A DNA stretch of 63,157 nucleotides from Streptomyces brasiliensis (GCF_014647875.1 NZ_BMQA01000042.1:1-63157), one strand, 5' to 3'; shown: positions 53,076 to 63,000, numbered from the stretch's first letter. Numbers and translations are program-made. The notes: a model not told the origin generated them from the letters alone.

Positions 53076-54086
53076 GTGACCGTCGTCGGGCCGTTCGGGC
53101 TGAGCGTGCGGGACCAGGCTCTGGAAGCCGATGTCCAGGCCGGATTGGCGGCTGTCGAAGAAGGCTTGCTCGAAGCCACCAAGAGCGAGGTCCCGTTCAT
53201 CACGGAGGCCGCGCAGCACCTGGTGCGCGCGGGCGGGAAGCGGTTCCGGCCGCTGCTCGTGATGCTCGCGGCCCAGTTCGGCGACCCGTACGCGCCGGGT
53301 GTCGTCCCCTCGGCCGTCGTGGTCGAGCTGACCCATCTCGCGACGCTGTACCACGACGACGTGATGGACGAGGCGGCGGTACGGCGCGGGGTCGACAGCG
53401 CGAACACCCGCTGGGGGAACTCAGTTGCGGTCCTCACCGGTGACTTCCTGTTCGCCCGCGCCTCGCAGATCCTCGCCGACCTCGGGCCGGAGGCGGTCCG
53501 CGTCCAGGCCCTCGCGTTCGAACGACTCGTGACCGGGCAGATCCTGGAGACGGCCGGGCCCTCCGACGGCCGTGACCCGGTCGAGCACTACCTGGACGTG
53601 CTGGGCGGCAAGACGGGGTCGCTGATGGCGGTGTCGTGCCGCTTCGGAGCGATGATGTCGGGCGCCGACGAGACGGTCGTGGACGTGCTCACGCAGTACG
53701 GCGAGCGGCTCGGGGTCGCCTTCCAGCTCGCGGACGACGTGCTCGACATCGCGTCCGACTCGCACGAGTCCGGGAAGACGCCCGGTACGGATCTGCGCGA
53801 AGGCGTGCCGACACTTCCTGTGCTACGGCTGCGAGAGCGGGCGGCGCGGCTGGGGCTGGCCGAGGACATCGAACTGTGCGAGCTGCTGGACTCGGACCTC
53901 ACGGATTCGGCACGGCATGCCGCTGCGCTGGCCGCGCTGCGGGAGCATCCGGCGTTGGAGCAGGCCCGGCGGGACACCGTGCGGTACGCGGAGGATGCGC
54001 GGGCGGCGTTGGCTCCGTTGCCGGCGTGCGATGCGAAGGTCGCGCTGCTGGAGTTGTGCGACGCGGTGGTGCATCGGGCGGGGTGA
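53076..54086 (+). CDS. Long-chain polyprenyl diphosphate synthase
   Basis: 336-residue trans-prenyltransferase. The two Asp-rich motifs are DDVMD (94-98) and DDVLD (220-224), with GGKRFRP at 53-59. The residue five places before the first motif is Ala89, a small residue that in this family allows long chains (C35-C50), so the product is probably the menaquinone side chain. GTG 53076 follows ACAGGAGA. With MqnC, MenG and the GGR-type reductase it completes a menaquinone set in this region. Confidence 0.92.
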   Translation: MTVVGPFGLSVRDQALEADVQAGLAAVEEGLLEATKSEVPFITEAAQHLVRAGGKRFRPLLVMLAAQFGDPYAPGVVPSAVVVELTHLATLYHDDVMDEAAVRRGVDSANTRWGNSVAVLTGDFLFARASQILADLGPEAVRVQALAFERLVTGQILETAGPSDGRDPVEHYLDVLGGKTGSLMAVSCRFGAMMSGADETVVDVLTQYGERLGVAFQLADDVLDIASDSHESGKTPGTDLREGVPTLPVLRLRERAARLGLAEDIELCELLDSDLTDSARHAAALAALREHPALEQARRDTVRYAEDARAALAPLPACDAKVALLELCDAVVHRAG

Positions 54087-54132
54087 TTCGCCCACCCGCC
54101 CGCCCGACTCGGTAGGACAGGAGGTCCCGCCA

Positions 54133-54408
54133 CGGGGCTCCGCCCCGGACCCCGGCGAGGCTCCGCCCCTGCACCCCGGCGGGGACTCCGTGCCCTGCGT
54201 CCCTGGCGGTGCTTCGCCCCTGCGTCCCCGGCGGCGGCTCCGTCTCCTGTACCCCAGCGGGGACTCGGGGTCCTCTGCACCCCGGCGGGCTTCGGCCCTG
54301 CCCCCGCGGGGCTCCGCCCCTGCACCCCGGCGGGGACTCCGTCCCCTGCACCCCGGGGGGTTTCGTCCCTGCACCCCGGCGGGCTTCGCCACTCGCGGGC
54401 GCCCCGTT
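54133..54408. repeat. GC-rich imperfect tandem repeat, about 10 units
   Basis: Units of about 22-27 bases close to CCCTGCACCCCGGCGGGG followed by ACTCCGTC or CTTCGC. About ten copies are visible; those starting near 54167, 54315 and 54345 are the most alike. Every unit contains a short C-run then G-run, so each can fold (for example GGGGCTCCGCCCC at 54134-54146). It directly follows the prenyl synthase gene and may act as a multi-hairpin transcription end or mRNA protector. It is not a CRISPR array: there are no unique spacers of constant length. Confidence 0.7.
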
Positions 54409-54523
54409 CCCTGCGCCGGGCGTGTCTCCGCCTCAACCCCTACGGGTCAAGTCGCACCCCTCCACCCCGTGTCATACCGGAGGTGTACACGGAGTTGAGC
54501 CCGAGGGCTGACGCTTCAGGGTC

Positions 54524-54580
54524 GGTGATTTGGTCAGATGGAGACCACGGAAATCACCACTCCTCACCGATTCGGGTGAG
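54524..54580 (+). promoter_or_regulatory. Two consecutive stem-loops in a leader
   Basis: First: GGTGATTT (54524-54531) pairs with AAATCACC (54551-54558), with an inner GGTC/GACC stem. Second: CTCACC (54563-54568) pairs with GGTGAG (54575-54580). They lie 64-120 bases before the start of the LolA/RseB-like gene and could be operators, a leader structure or an end signal for the upstream gene. Confidence 0.4.
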
Positions 54581-54643
54581 AATGGCGGCTCAGGGTGGGA
54601 AAGTGCGAGGACAGCCGCCGCCGACGACGGAGGTAAGGCAGAC

Positions 54644-55861
54644 ATGGCACCGTACGAATCCGACGGCAACACGGGCGCCGAGGAGGTCGAGGACCTGCGC
54701 TCCGGGCGGCGCAAGGCCGCTCGGTACGTCGTCCCGGTCGCGGTGGTGGGGGTGGCGGCGGCGACCATCGGGCTCGTCCCGGCGCTCGCCGACTCCGGTG
54801 ACCCCGATCTCCCGAAGATCACCGCGCAGCAGCTCATCGAGAAGATCGCCAAGTCGGACGTCGAACAACTGTCCGGCACGGTGAAGGTCACCACGGACCT
54901 GGGCCTGCCCGACCTGGGCGGTCTCGAGAACAGCCTGGTCTCCGGCGCGACCCCGTCGGGCGACGGATCGTCCGCCGACCCGACCTCCAAGCTCACCGAA
55001 CTGGCCGCCGGCACGCACACGCTGCGTGTCGCCGCCGACGGCCCGGACCGGCAGAAGCTCTCGCTGATCGAGAACGCCGCCGAATACAGCCTCATCCACA
55101 ACGGCAAGGACGTGTGGGGCTACGACAGCAAGTCGAACGAGGTGTACCACGGGACCGCGGACGAGGCCGGGAAGCAGTCGGAGCACGAAGTTCCCGCCAC
55201 GCCGAAGGACTTCGCCGACGAGGTCCTGAAGTCCGTCGACGACACGACGTCCGTGACCGTCGACGGCACTGCGCAGGTGGCCGGCCGCGACGCCTACAAG
55301 TTGCTCGTCAAGCCCAAGCAGTCCGGCACCACGGTCGGCGCGATCAGCATCGCCGTCGACGCGAAGACCGGGCTGCCGCTGAAGTTCACGCTGACCCCGT
55401 CGAGCGGCGGCGCCGCCGTGGTCGACGCGGGCTTCACCCAGGTCAGCTTCGCCAAGCCGGCTGCCTCGACCTTCGACTTCACCCCGCCCAAGGGCGCCAA
55501 GGTCACCGAGGACGGCCACGCGGAGAAGACCGCTCCCGCGCCCTCGGGCAAGCCCGGTGAGGACTTCCTCAAGGGGGACGAGGGGTCCAAGGGCTTCGAC
55601 GGCTCCAAGGTCATCGGCGAGGGCTGGAACGCGATCACCACGTTCGACACCGGCAGCAAGGGCGGTGTGCCGTCCGGCGCGGCCGGCGGCGACCTGGGCG
55701 GTTTCCTCGGCTCGCTCGGCGACCAGGTGAGCGGCAAGTTCGGCAAGGGCACTGTGTTCTCGACCCGCCTGATCAACGCCCTGATCACGGACGACGGCAA
55801 GGTGTACGTCGGTGCGGTGACCAAGAACGCCCTGGTCGACGCGGCGAACACAGGCAAGTAG
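54644..55861 (+). CDS. Membrane-anchored LolA/RseB-like protein
   Basis: 405 residues. A short cytoplasmic N-terminus is followed by one membrane helix or signal anchor (about 27-49) and an extracytoplasmic domain with repeating beta strands (LSGTVKVTTDLGL, HTLRVAADGPDRQKLSLIE, YSLIHNGKDVWGYDSKSN, GRDAYKLLVKPK) typical of the LolA/RseB lipoprotein-carrier-like fold (DUF2092-type). The C-terminal third is Gly/Lys-rich. In actinobacteria such proteins bind lipids or act in envelope stress sensing; the exact role is unknown. ATG 54644 follows the excellent site GGAGGTAAGG. An ABC exporter pair follows, 33 bases downstream. Confidence 0.82.
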   Translation: MAPYESDGNTGAEEVEDLRSGRRKAARYVVPVAVVGVAAATIGLVPALADSGDPDLPKITAQQLIEKIAKSDVEQLSGTVKVTTDLGLPDLGGLENSLVSGATPSGDGSSADPTSKLTELAAGTHTLRVAADGPDRQKLSLIENAAEYSLIHNGKDVWGYDSKSNEVYHGTADEAGKQSEHEVPATPKDFADEVLKSVDDTTSVTVDGTAQVAGRDAYKLLVKPKQSGTTVGAISIAVDAKTGLPLKFTLTPSSGGAAVVDAGFTQVSFAKPAASTFDFTPPKGAKVTEDGHAEKTAPAPSGKPGEDFLKGDEGSKGFDGSKVIGEGWNAITTFDTGSKGGVPSGAAGGDLGGFLGSLGDQVSGKFGKGTVFSTRLINALITDDGKVYVGAVTKNALVDAANTGK

Positions 55862-55894
55862 CCACCCTGTGGGCACGACGAATCGAGGGAGCCG

Positions 55895-56893
55895 ATGGAC
55901 GAACCGTCCGCCACGGGGCACCAGGCGGGAGACACGGGAGACGATGACGCCCGCGCGAGCGTCATGAGCGTCATCGAAACCCGCGGCCTCACCAAGCGCT
56001 ACCGCGGCGGACAGCTCGCCGTCGACGGTCTCGACCTGACCGTCCCGGCAGGCAGCGTCTTCGGCTTCCTCGGTCCGAACGGCTCCGGCAAGACCACCAC
56101 CATCCGCATGCTGATGGGCCTCATCGAGCCCACCTCCGGCACGGCCCGCGTGCTCGGCCGCCCCATGCCGCGCTCCACACGGACCGTACTGCCGCAGGTG
56201 GGCGCGCTCATCGAGGGCCCCGCGCTGTACGGCTTCCTCTCCGGCCGGGACAACCTCCTGCGCTACGACGCCGCCGACCCCACCGCCGACCCGCGCACCC
56301 GGCGTACCCGCGTCGCCGCGGCGCTGGACCGGGTGGGGCTGACGGCCGCCGCGGGCAAGAAGGCGCGGGCGTACTCCCTGGGTATGAAGCAGCGCCTCGG
56401 CCTCGCGGCCGCGCTGCTCCAGCCGCGCAGACTCCTCGTCCTCGACGAGCCGACCAACGGCCTCGACCCGCAGGGCATGCGGGAGATCCGTTCGCTGGTA
56501 CGGGAGTTGGCCTCCGACGGAACCACCGTCTTCCTGTCCTCGCATCTCCTCGACGAGATCGAGCAGGTGTGCACCCACGCCGCGGTGATGGCCCAGGGGC
56601 GGCTCGTCACCCAGGGTGCGGTCGCCGACCTCGCGGCCGGTGCGCGCGGCCGGCTGGTCGTGACCACGCCCGACACCGGGGACGCGGCCCGGGTGCTGAA
56701 GGAACAGGGGGTCGCCGACGTCGTCATCACCGAGGACCGGGTGACCGGAGAACCACCGGAGGGCGAACTCGCCGACCTGAACAGCGCGTTGGTGACGGCG
56801 GGCGTCCGTGTCCGCGGCTTCGGGGTCGAACGGGCCTCGCTGGAGGACGCGTTCGTGGCGCTGACCGGGGAGGGTTTCGATGTCGCAGGCTGA
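55895..56893 (+). CDS. ABC transporter ATP-binding protein
   Basis: 332 residues. Walker A GPNGSGKT (60-67), a signature region YSLGMKQRLGLAAAL, Walker B LLVLDEPTNGLD and the H-loop LSSHLLDE are all present, and the C-terminal extension is of the drug/lipid exporter (ABC-2 type) class. ATG 55895 follows CGAGGGAG; an alternative start at Met24 would remove an acidic N-terminal extension. The end overlaps the permease gene by 14 bases. Substrate unknown; the neighbouring LolA-like protein suggests an envelope-directed function. Confidence 0.92.
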   Translation: MDEPSATGHQAGDTGDDDARASVMSVIETRGLTKRYRGGQLAVDGLDLTVPAGSVFGFLGPNGSGKTTTIRMLMGLIEPTSGTARVLGRPMPRSTRTVLPQVGALIEGPALYGFLSGRDNLLRYDAADPTADPRTRRTRVAAALDRVGLTAAAGKKARAYSLGMKQRLGLAAALLQPRRLLVLDEPTNGLDPQGMREIRSLVRELASDGTTVFLSSHLLDEIEQVCTHAAVMAQGRLVTQGAVADLAAGARGRLVVTTPDTGDAARVLKEQGVADVVITEDRVTGEPPEGELADLNSALVTAGVRVRGFGVERASLEDAFVALTGEGFDVAG

Positions 56894-57779
56894 CATACAG
56901 GCGGCCGACGGCGATGTGGCGGCCGTACGCGCCCCTCGTCCGCTGTGGACCTTCGGGCTCCTGTGCAGCGAACTGGTCACCACCTTCCGGCGCTGGCGCA
57001 CGCTCGCCCTGTTGGGGGTGCTGGCCGCCGTACCTATCCTGGTCGGGATCGCGGTCAAGATCGAGACGAGCGACGGCTCATCAGCCGGGCGGGGCGGCGG
57101 GGGAGAGGGGCCGGCGTTCATCGCGCAGATCACCAACAACGGTCTGTTCCTGGTGTTCACGGCACTCGCCGCGACGCTCCCCTTCTTCCTGCCGATGTCG
57201 ATCGGTGTCGTGGCCGGCGACGCGATCGCAGGCGAGGCCAACGCCGGAACCCTGCGTTACCTCCTGGTCGCCCCCGCCGGCCGTACCCGTCTCCTGCTCA
57301 CCAAGTACGCGACCACGATGGCCTTCTGTCTGCTCGCCACCCTCGTGGTCGCCGGCTCCGCGCTGATCGTCGGCGCACTGCTCTTCCCGCTCGGCGACCT
57401 GACGACCATCTCCGGCACGCAGATCAGCTTCGCCGAGGGACTGGGTCGCGCGCTGCTGATCGCCCTGGTCGTCGCCGCGTCACTGACCGGGATCGCGGCC
57501 CTCGGGCTGTTCGTCTCGACCCTCACCAACAGCGGCATCGCGGCGATGGCGACCACGGTCGGTCTGCTGATCACCGTGCAGATCCTCGACCAGATCCCCC
57601 AACTGCACGCGCTCCAGCCGTACTTCTTCTCCCACTACTGGCTGTCTTTCGCCGACCTGATGCGCGACCCGGTCTACTGGGACGACCTGGTCAAGAACCT
57701 CGGCCTCCAGGCCCTGTACGCGGTGGTGTTCGGCTCGGCGGCGTGGGCGCGGTTCACGACGAAGGACATCACGGCGTAG
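56880..57779 (+). CDS. ABC-2 type transporter permease
   Basis: 299 residues with six predicted membrane helices (beginning about 42-64, 88-115, 140-165) and the typical large cytoplasmic start. The GVVAGDAIAGEANAGTLRYLL segment is common in ABC-2 permeases that work with a single ATPase, here the gene just upstream. ATG 56880 lies inside the ATPase gene, indicating coupled translation. Confidence 0.9.
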   Translation: MSQADIQAADGDVAAVRAPRPLWTFGLLCSELVTTFRRWRTLALLGVLAAVPILVGIAVKIETSDGSSAGRGGGGEGPAFIAQITNNGLFLVFTALAATLPFFLPMSIGVVAGDAIAGEANAGTLRYLLVAPAGRTRLLLTKYATTMAFCLLATLVVAGSALIVGALLFPLGDLTTISGTQISFAEGLGRALLIALVVAASLTGIAALGLFVSTLTNSGIAAMATTVGLLITVQILDQIPQLHALQPYFFSHYWLSFADLMRDPVYWDDLVKNLGLQALYAVVFGSAAWARFTTKDITA

Positions 57780-57799
57780 CGCGCCGCGGCCCGGTCGGT

Positions 57800-58396
57800 C
57801 TATACGGTCGCCGGCGTCTCGTAGGGAAAGCGGGCGAGGGGCGCCTCCTGGGCGAAGAACGTCTTCGCCCGCGCCAGCGCCGCCGTGTCCCGCAGGACCT
57901 GCCCGGGCGCGCTGCCGTTGCCCAGCAGGACCCCGCCGAAGCGCATGCCCATGTACGCGGCCGAGTGGTTGAGGGTGCCGATCAGCGGGTCGGCCACCTC
58001 CGCTTCCTCGTGCGCGAGCGCGGTGACGCCCCACAGGGTGCGGCCGGCCAGAGTCGCCTTGAAGTCCACGTCGGGGGTGCGCAGCCAGCCGGACCAGTAG
58101 TCCAGGTAGCGCTTGGTCAGGCCGGAAACCGAATACCAGTACAGCGGCGAGGCGATCACGATGTCCGTCGCGGCGAGCGTAGCGTCCAGGAGCAGACCGG
58201 TGGTGCTGTCCGGGGCCGGCCGTACGTGGTCGCTGTCGTGCCGCAGGTCCTCGAAGTCGGGCAGGCGGTGCTCGGCGAGGCTGATCCACTGCTGCTCCAC
58301 GTCGCCGGGCAACTGCTCGGCGGCCTTGCGGGCGAGCAGCTCCGTGTTGCCGTCGCGCCGGGCGCTGCCCAGCACGAAAAGAAAGCGGCGGGTCAT
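57800..58396 (-). CDS. NAD(P)H-dependent FMN oxidoreductase (flavodoxin fold)
   Basis: 198 residues. The N-terminal GSARRDGNTELLARKAAEQL is the phosphate-binding loop of the flavodoxin-like/NADPH-dependent FMN reductase family, and ASPLYWYSVSGLTKRYLDYW is the second conserved block. Such enzymes reduce quinones or azo and nitro compounds. ATG 58396 follows GGAGGA. It converges on the ABC operon with only 20 bases between the stops. Confidence 0.85.
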   Translation of the reverse strand: MTRRFLFVLGSARRDGNTELLARKAAEQLPGDVEQQWISLAEHRLPDFEDLRHDSDHVRPAPDSTTGLLLDATLAATDIVIASPLYWYSVSGLTKRYLDYWSGWLRTPDVDFKATLAGRTLWGVTALAHEEAEVADPLIGTLNHSAAYMGMRFGGVLLGNGSAPGQVLRDTAALARAKTFFAQEAPLARFPYETPATV

Positions 58397-58623
58397 GGGT
58401 CCTCCAGGTGATGGCTGGACGGATCGGCGTGCCGGAAAAGCAAGCACCTGCATTATATGCACACGCAATGAAATGCCCGCGAGTCCCTTGCGGCCTTACG
58501 ACGGATGAGTTCCTGGTGCGAGTCTGTGACGTCGTGGTGACGTGGGATCCGTGGCGAGCGGGAGAGACTCGGGAGTACGCACGGGTACGACCGGATCGTG
58601 ACGCCGGGGGAGTGAGGGAACCG

Positions 58624-59931
58624 ATGTCTCGGCTCAGCCGCGAGGAGCAGCGGGAACAGGAGGGCGTTGGGCATCCGGTGACGCCGGTCGACGTCCGGGT
58701 GTCGGATGCGGGCACGGCGACGGCCGACGGGGTGCTGCTCGCGACGGCGCCGGGTGAGGAGATCCAGCAGGCCGTCCTCGACCACCTCCACCGCCTCGCC
58801 CGCACGACCGGCCACCCCGTCCACGCCACGATCCAGGACGACCGCATCGGCTACGTGGTCCCGCTCCAGGTGAACCCGAACGGCTCCAGCACCTTCACGT
58901 CCGAACCGGTACGGGTGGCTCCGCCGGGGGAGCGGGATGCACGGCGAGTGCCTGCCCCGGGGGCCCAGGGCACCCCGGTCGCCCTGCGCACGAGCCCCGC
59001 CGCCGCTGCCCCTTCGCCCGCAACGCCCCCAGCGCCTCCCGCCGGGCCGCAGCAGCAGCCGTACCGCGACGAGCCGACGCACCTCCTCCGCCCGACCGCC
59101 GAGCCGGCTTGGGACTCGGCGGGTATGGCGCCGGCGTTCCCGCCGCGCGCGGTGCCGGAGCCCACGCCGCTCGGGGGGCAGGCGCCCACCTTCCAGCTCC
59201 GCGCGGCGACGGAGACGCCGCCTCCGGCTCCGGGCACGGTCCAGCCGCCGACCGGGGTGTTCGGCCCGCCACCGGTGATGAACCCCGGGCCGGAGCCGCT
59301 GCCGGCACCGAAGCCCATGGCACAGCCCATCCCGACGACGGCCGCCCCCACTCCGCACTCCACCCGCACCCCCGAAGTCCTCGCCGACCCGGATCCCGAC
59401 CCCAGGCCCACCCCCGCCCGGGGCTTCGATGCCGTGGCCGAAGCGGTGCTCGGGGATGGAGGCGCGGCGGACGACGGGGTGCTTCAGGGACCCATGGCTC
59501 GGATCAACGAGGCTGTTCGGGCGGGGCGGATCGACGTCGCGGCCGGGCTCGCGGAGCGCACCGTCGGTGAGGCCTCCGCCGCACTGGGGCCCGAGCACCC
59601 CGAGGTGCTCCGCCTGCGCGAACTGTCCGCCTACGTCGCCTACTTGGCCGGAGACCCGCTCCGTGCCTTCGAGGTCTCCCTGGAGCTCGCCCGGCTCCGG
59701 CGCCGTGCCCGGGACGCGGAGGCGGCGTACGGCAACGTGCAGAGTGCGGCGACCGCCTGGCGCGCCGTACGCGATCCCGAGCAGGGCCTGCGCCTCGGCG
59801 CGGACCTGATCGCGCTGTGGACGGAACTCGCCACCGAGGAGGGCCCGGCCGCCGACGACATCGAAGAACTGGAGTCGGCCCGAGCCCGTATGCACCGCCT
59901 CACGGCACGCGCGGGCAAGCCGGCACGGTAA
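58624..59931 (+). CDS. Proline-rich protein with TPR-like C-terminus
   Basis: 435 residues. Residues 1-100 are a small alpha/beta domain (EIQQAVLDHLHRLARTTGHPV, IGYVVPLQV). Residues 105-285 are a disordered Pro/Ala/Thr-rich linker. Residues 290-430 are helical repeats (MARINEAVRAGRIDVAAGLAERTV, LRELSAYVAYLAGDPLRAFEVSLELARL) like tetratricopeptide repeats. No membrane helix or signal. ATG 58624 follows GAGGGAA; longer frames upstream lack a site. Probably a scaffold or regulatory protein; function unknown. Confidence 0.78.
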   Translation: MSRLSREEQREQEGVGHPVTPVDVRVSDAGTATADGVLLATAPGEEIQQAVLDHLHRLARTTGHPVHATIQDDRIGYVVPLQVNPNGSSTFTSEPVRVAPPGERDARRVPAPGAQGTPVALRTSPAAAAPSPATPPAPPAGPQQQPYRDEPTHLLRPTAEPAWDSAGMAPAFPPRAVPEPTPLGGQAPTFQLRAATETPPPAPGTVQPPTGVFGPPPVMNPGPEPLPAPKPMAQPIPTTAAPTPHSTRTPEVLADPDPDPRPTPARGFDAVAEAVLGDGGAADDGVLQGPMARINEAVRAGRIDVAAGLAERTVGEASAALGPEHPEVLRLRELSAYVAYLAGDPLRAFEVSLELARLRRRARDAEAAYGNVQSAATAWRAVRDPEQGLRLGADLIALWTELATEEGPAADDIEELESARARMHRLTARAGKPAR

Positions 59932-59952
59932 GACGCGCCGGCTCCCTACCGA

Positions 59953-59993
59953 CCTACTGCACGCAGAGGCTACCCACCCCTACTGCACGCAGA
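59953..59993. repeat. 15-bp direct repeat at the end of the VOC gene
   Basis: CCTACTGCACGCAGA occurs at 59953-59967 and 59979-59993. The second copy contains the stop and last codons of the leftward VOC gene; the first lies just beyond it. It looks like a small duplication of the gene end. Confidence 0.6.
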
Positions 59994-60456
59994 ACTCGTT
60001 CCCCTCCGGATCCGTCATCACCACCCACTCCCCGCCGTGCTCACGCACCCGTCGCTCCACCTGCGCCCCGAGGCTCTCCAGCCGTTCGACCTCGGCCTCG
60101 CGGCGCCCGTCTCCGGAGTGCACGTCCAGATGGAGCCGGTTCTTGACGGTCTTCGTCTCGGGCACGCGCTGGAACAGGACCCTGCGGCCCAGGCCGGTGC
60201 CGGTGGCCTTGTCGTACGGGTCGTCGGGGTGCCGTACCGCGATCAGATCACGGAAGGCGGGGCGGCCGTGGTACTCGACGGCCGCCTCGCCGGGCAGCGC
60301 GCCGGCCTCCAGCAGCCGCTCGACGAGCGCGCTGTTGTCCTCGGCCTCGTAGTGCAGCGCGGCGGCCCAGAAGTCGGCCTGGGTGTGCGGGTCGACGGCG
60401 TCGATGACGAGCTTCCAGTGCAGCGGGACGGATGCGGATGCGGGCGTCTGCGTCAT
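59980..60456 (-). CDS. VOC-family (glyoxalase-like) protein
   Basis: 158 residues. The two beta-alpha-beta-beta units of the VOC fold are visible: KLVIDAVDPHTQADFWAAAL at the start and LHLDVHSGD, VERLESLGAQVERRV, WVVMTDPEGNEFCV in the second half, the last being the usual C-terminal signature. Such proteins serve in dioxygenase, isomerase or antibiotic-binding roles; the substrate is unknown. ATG 60456 is chosen; GTG 60465 would add three residues. Confidence 0.83.
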   Translation of the reverse strand: MTQTPASASVPLHWKLVIDAVDPHTQADFWAAALHYEAEDNSALVERLLEAGALPGEAAVEYHGRPAFRDLIAVRHPDDPYDKATGTGLGRRVLFQRVPETKTVKNRLHLDVHSGDGRREAEVERLESLGAQVERRVREHGGEWVVMTDPEGNEFCVQ

Positions 60457-60540
60457 GCCGACCACTTATAGCCGAGCCGCGGCCCCGCGGGGGCGATACG
60501 CCGCGGCAAAACGTCCCGGCGATACGTCCCGGTCACAGCA

Positions 60541-61536
60541 CTAGCTCGCGCCGACCTCTTTGCCGGGGGCGAGGGCGGCGTCGGCGCTCGCGGCGGTCAT
60601 GCGGTCCGTGCTCGGCGTGGTGCCGGCCCTGGCGAGCGCGCGGGCGGCCCGGTGGGCGGTGCGCAGGGCGTCCCAGGTGAGCAGCGACAACGCCAGCCAG
60701 ACCAGCGCGAAACCGGCCCAGCGCGCGGGCGGCATGGCCTCGTGGAAGTACAGGATGCCCAGCAGGAACTGGAACACGGGGGCCAGGTACTGGAGCAGCC
60801 CCAGCGTCGACAGGGGGACCCGTATCGCGGCCGCGCCGAAGCAGACCAGCGGCAGCGCGGTGACGATGCCGGTCGAGGCGAGCAGCGTGGCGTGTCCGGC
60901 GCCGCCCGTGCTGAAGGTGGAGTCGCCATGGGCGGTCAGCCACAGCAGATAGCCGAGCGCGGGCACGAACTGGATCGCGGTCTCGGCGGCCAGTGACTCG
61001 ATGCCGCCGAGGTTGACCTTCTTCTTCACCAGCCCGTACGTGGCGAAGGAGAAGGCGAGGATCAGGGAGATCCACGGCGGCCGGCCGTACCCGACGGCCA
61101 GCACGATCACGGAGGCGAAGCCGACGGCCACCGCCGCCCACTGCGCGGGCCGCAGCCGTTCCTTCAGGATCAGCACGCCCATCGCGATGGTGACCAGGGG
61201 GTTGATGAAGTACCCGAGCGAGGCCTCCACGACGTGCTCGGAGTTCACGGCCCAGATGTATACACCCCAGTTGACCGTGATCACCGCGGCGGCGAGCGCG
61301 ATCAGCGCCAGCCTGCGCGGCTGCCGCAGCAACTCCCCGGCCCAGGCCCAGCGCCGTACGACGAGCAGCGCGACCGCGACGAAGGCGAGCGACCACACCA
61401 TTCGGTGGGCGAGGATCTCCACCGCCCCGGCGGGCTTCAGCAAGGGCCAGAACAGCGGGACGAGCCCCCACAACCCGTACGCCGCGAAGCCGTTCAGCAG
61501 ACCTGTCCGCCGTTCACTTCTCGACTCCCCGGCCAC
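60541..61536 (-). CDS. rarD: EamA/RarD-type permease
   Basis: 331 residues with about ten membrane helices. The stretches GLWGLVPLFWPLLKPAGAVEILAHRMVWSL (in part), NWGVYIWAVNSEHVVEASLGYFINPLV (in part) and FLLGILYFHEAMP are characteristic of RarD, a drug/metabolite-exporter-family protein. The substrate is unknown. GTG 61536 follows GGAGG by five bases and is preferred to ATG 61602, which would add 22 charged residues. Confidence 0.88.
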   Translation of the reverse strand: MAGESRSERRTGLLNGFAAYGLWGLVPLFWPLLKPAGAVEILAHRMVWSLAFVAVALLVVRRWAWAGELLRQPRRLALIALAAAVITVNWGVYIWAVNSEHVVEASLGYFINPLVTIAMGVLILKERLRPAQWAAVAVGFASVIVLAVGYGRPPWISLILAFSFATYGLVKKKVNLGGIESLAAETAIQFVPALGYLLWLTAHGDSTFSTGGAGHATLLASTGIVTALPLVCFGAAAIRVPLSTLGLLQYLAPVFQFLLGILYFHEAMPPARWAGFALVWLALSLLTWDALRTAHRAARALARAGTTPSTDRMTAASADAALAPGKEVGAS

Positions 61537-61727
61537 GGGCACCTCCGTCTCATGTTCTGTTCCGCCCGGACGAAGGTAGCGCCGAGTACGCCCGCCTGTC
61601 ATGCCCGTATCGTCATACGGTCATGACAGGCGGGGGTGGTGGGCCCGACGAGGTCCGCGGTCGGGTGCTCGGAGCGGATCCACGCGGCCCAGGTTCGTCC
61701 CGTGAGCGCGCGGCGTGCGGCCCTGGC

Positions 61728-62580
<853 letters not shown>

Positions 62581-62582
<2 letters not shown>

Positions 62583-63000
62583 GGTTCAGAACTCCTTGTG
62601 GGGTGCGAAGGCCGCGGCCCGTGACGCCGGCGAGGCGATGTGCCCGTACCGCCTCGTCCTCGAACACGTCACCAGCCGCTGGGGTGTCCTGGTCCTGATC
62701 GAACTGCTCGACCGTCCGTACCGGTTCAGCGAACTGCGCCGGGCGATAGCCAGTGTCGGCCGGGGTGTCAGCGAGAAGATGCTCACGCAGACCCTCCAGA
62801 CCCTGGAGCGCGACGGCCTGGTCCACCGCGACGCCAAGCCCGTGATCCCGCCTCGCGTCGACTACTCCCTCACCGACCTCGGCCGCGAGGCGGCGGAACA
62901 GGTCAGGGCGCTGGCGCTGTGGACGGAGCAGCGGATGTCCGCGGTGGAGAAGGCACGCGAGAGATACGACACGGCAAAGGCAACCGCTGAACAGCCGTGA
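62581..63000 (+). CDS. HxlR-family regulator (QorR-like)
   Basis: Up to 139 residues. Winged-helix core: CPYRLVLEHVTSRWGVLVLIELL, YRFSELRRAI, GVSEKMLTQTLQTLERDGLV and PPRVDYSLTDLG. The single cysteine (Cys21 from this start) sits just before the first helix, where QorR and YodB regulators carry the thiol that senses oxidants. The start is uncertain: ATG 62581 would overlap the divergent quinone oxidoreductase start, TTG 62596 has no site, and ATG 62638 would begin one residue before the cysteine. It likely represses the divergent gene. Confidence 0.83.

Larger units (their letters stand above)
54087..54643. other. Gap after the prenyl synthase gene: repeats and dyads
   Basis: 557 bases. The first half is a GC-rich imperfect tandem repeat (54133-54408). 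The second half has two consecutive dyads (54524-54558 and 54563-54580) and the strong ribosome binding site GGAGGTAAGG before the next gene. Open frames through the repeat give only Pro/Gly/Arg-rich strings. Confidence 0.6.

Noticed and set aside
54133..54408. CRISPR array
   Set aside because: Repeats are adjacent and imperfect with no unique spacers of constant size, and there are no cas genes.
53917..54498. Protein of 193 residues reading through the GC-rich repeat
   Set aside because: It begins inside the prenyl synthase gene in another phase and consists of repeat-derived Pro/Gly/Ser/Arg strings.
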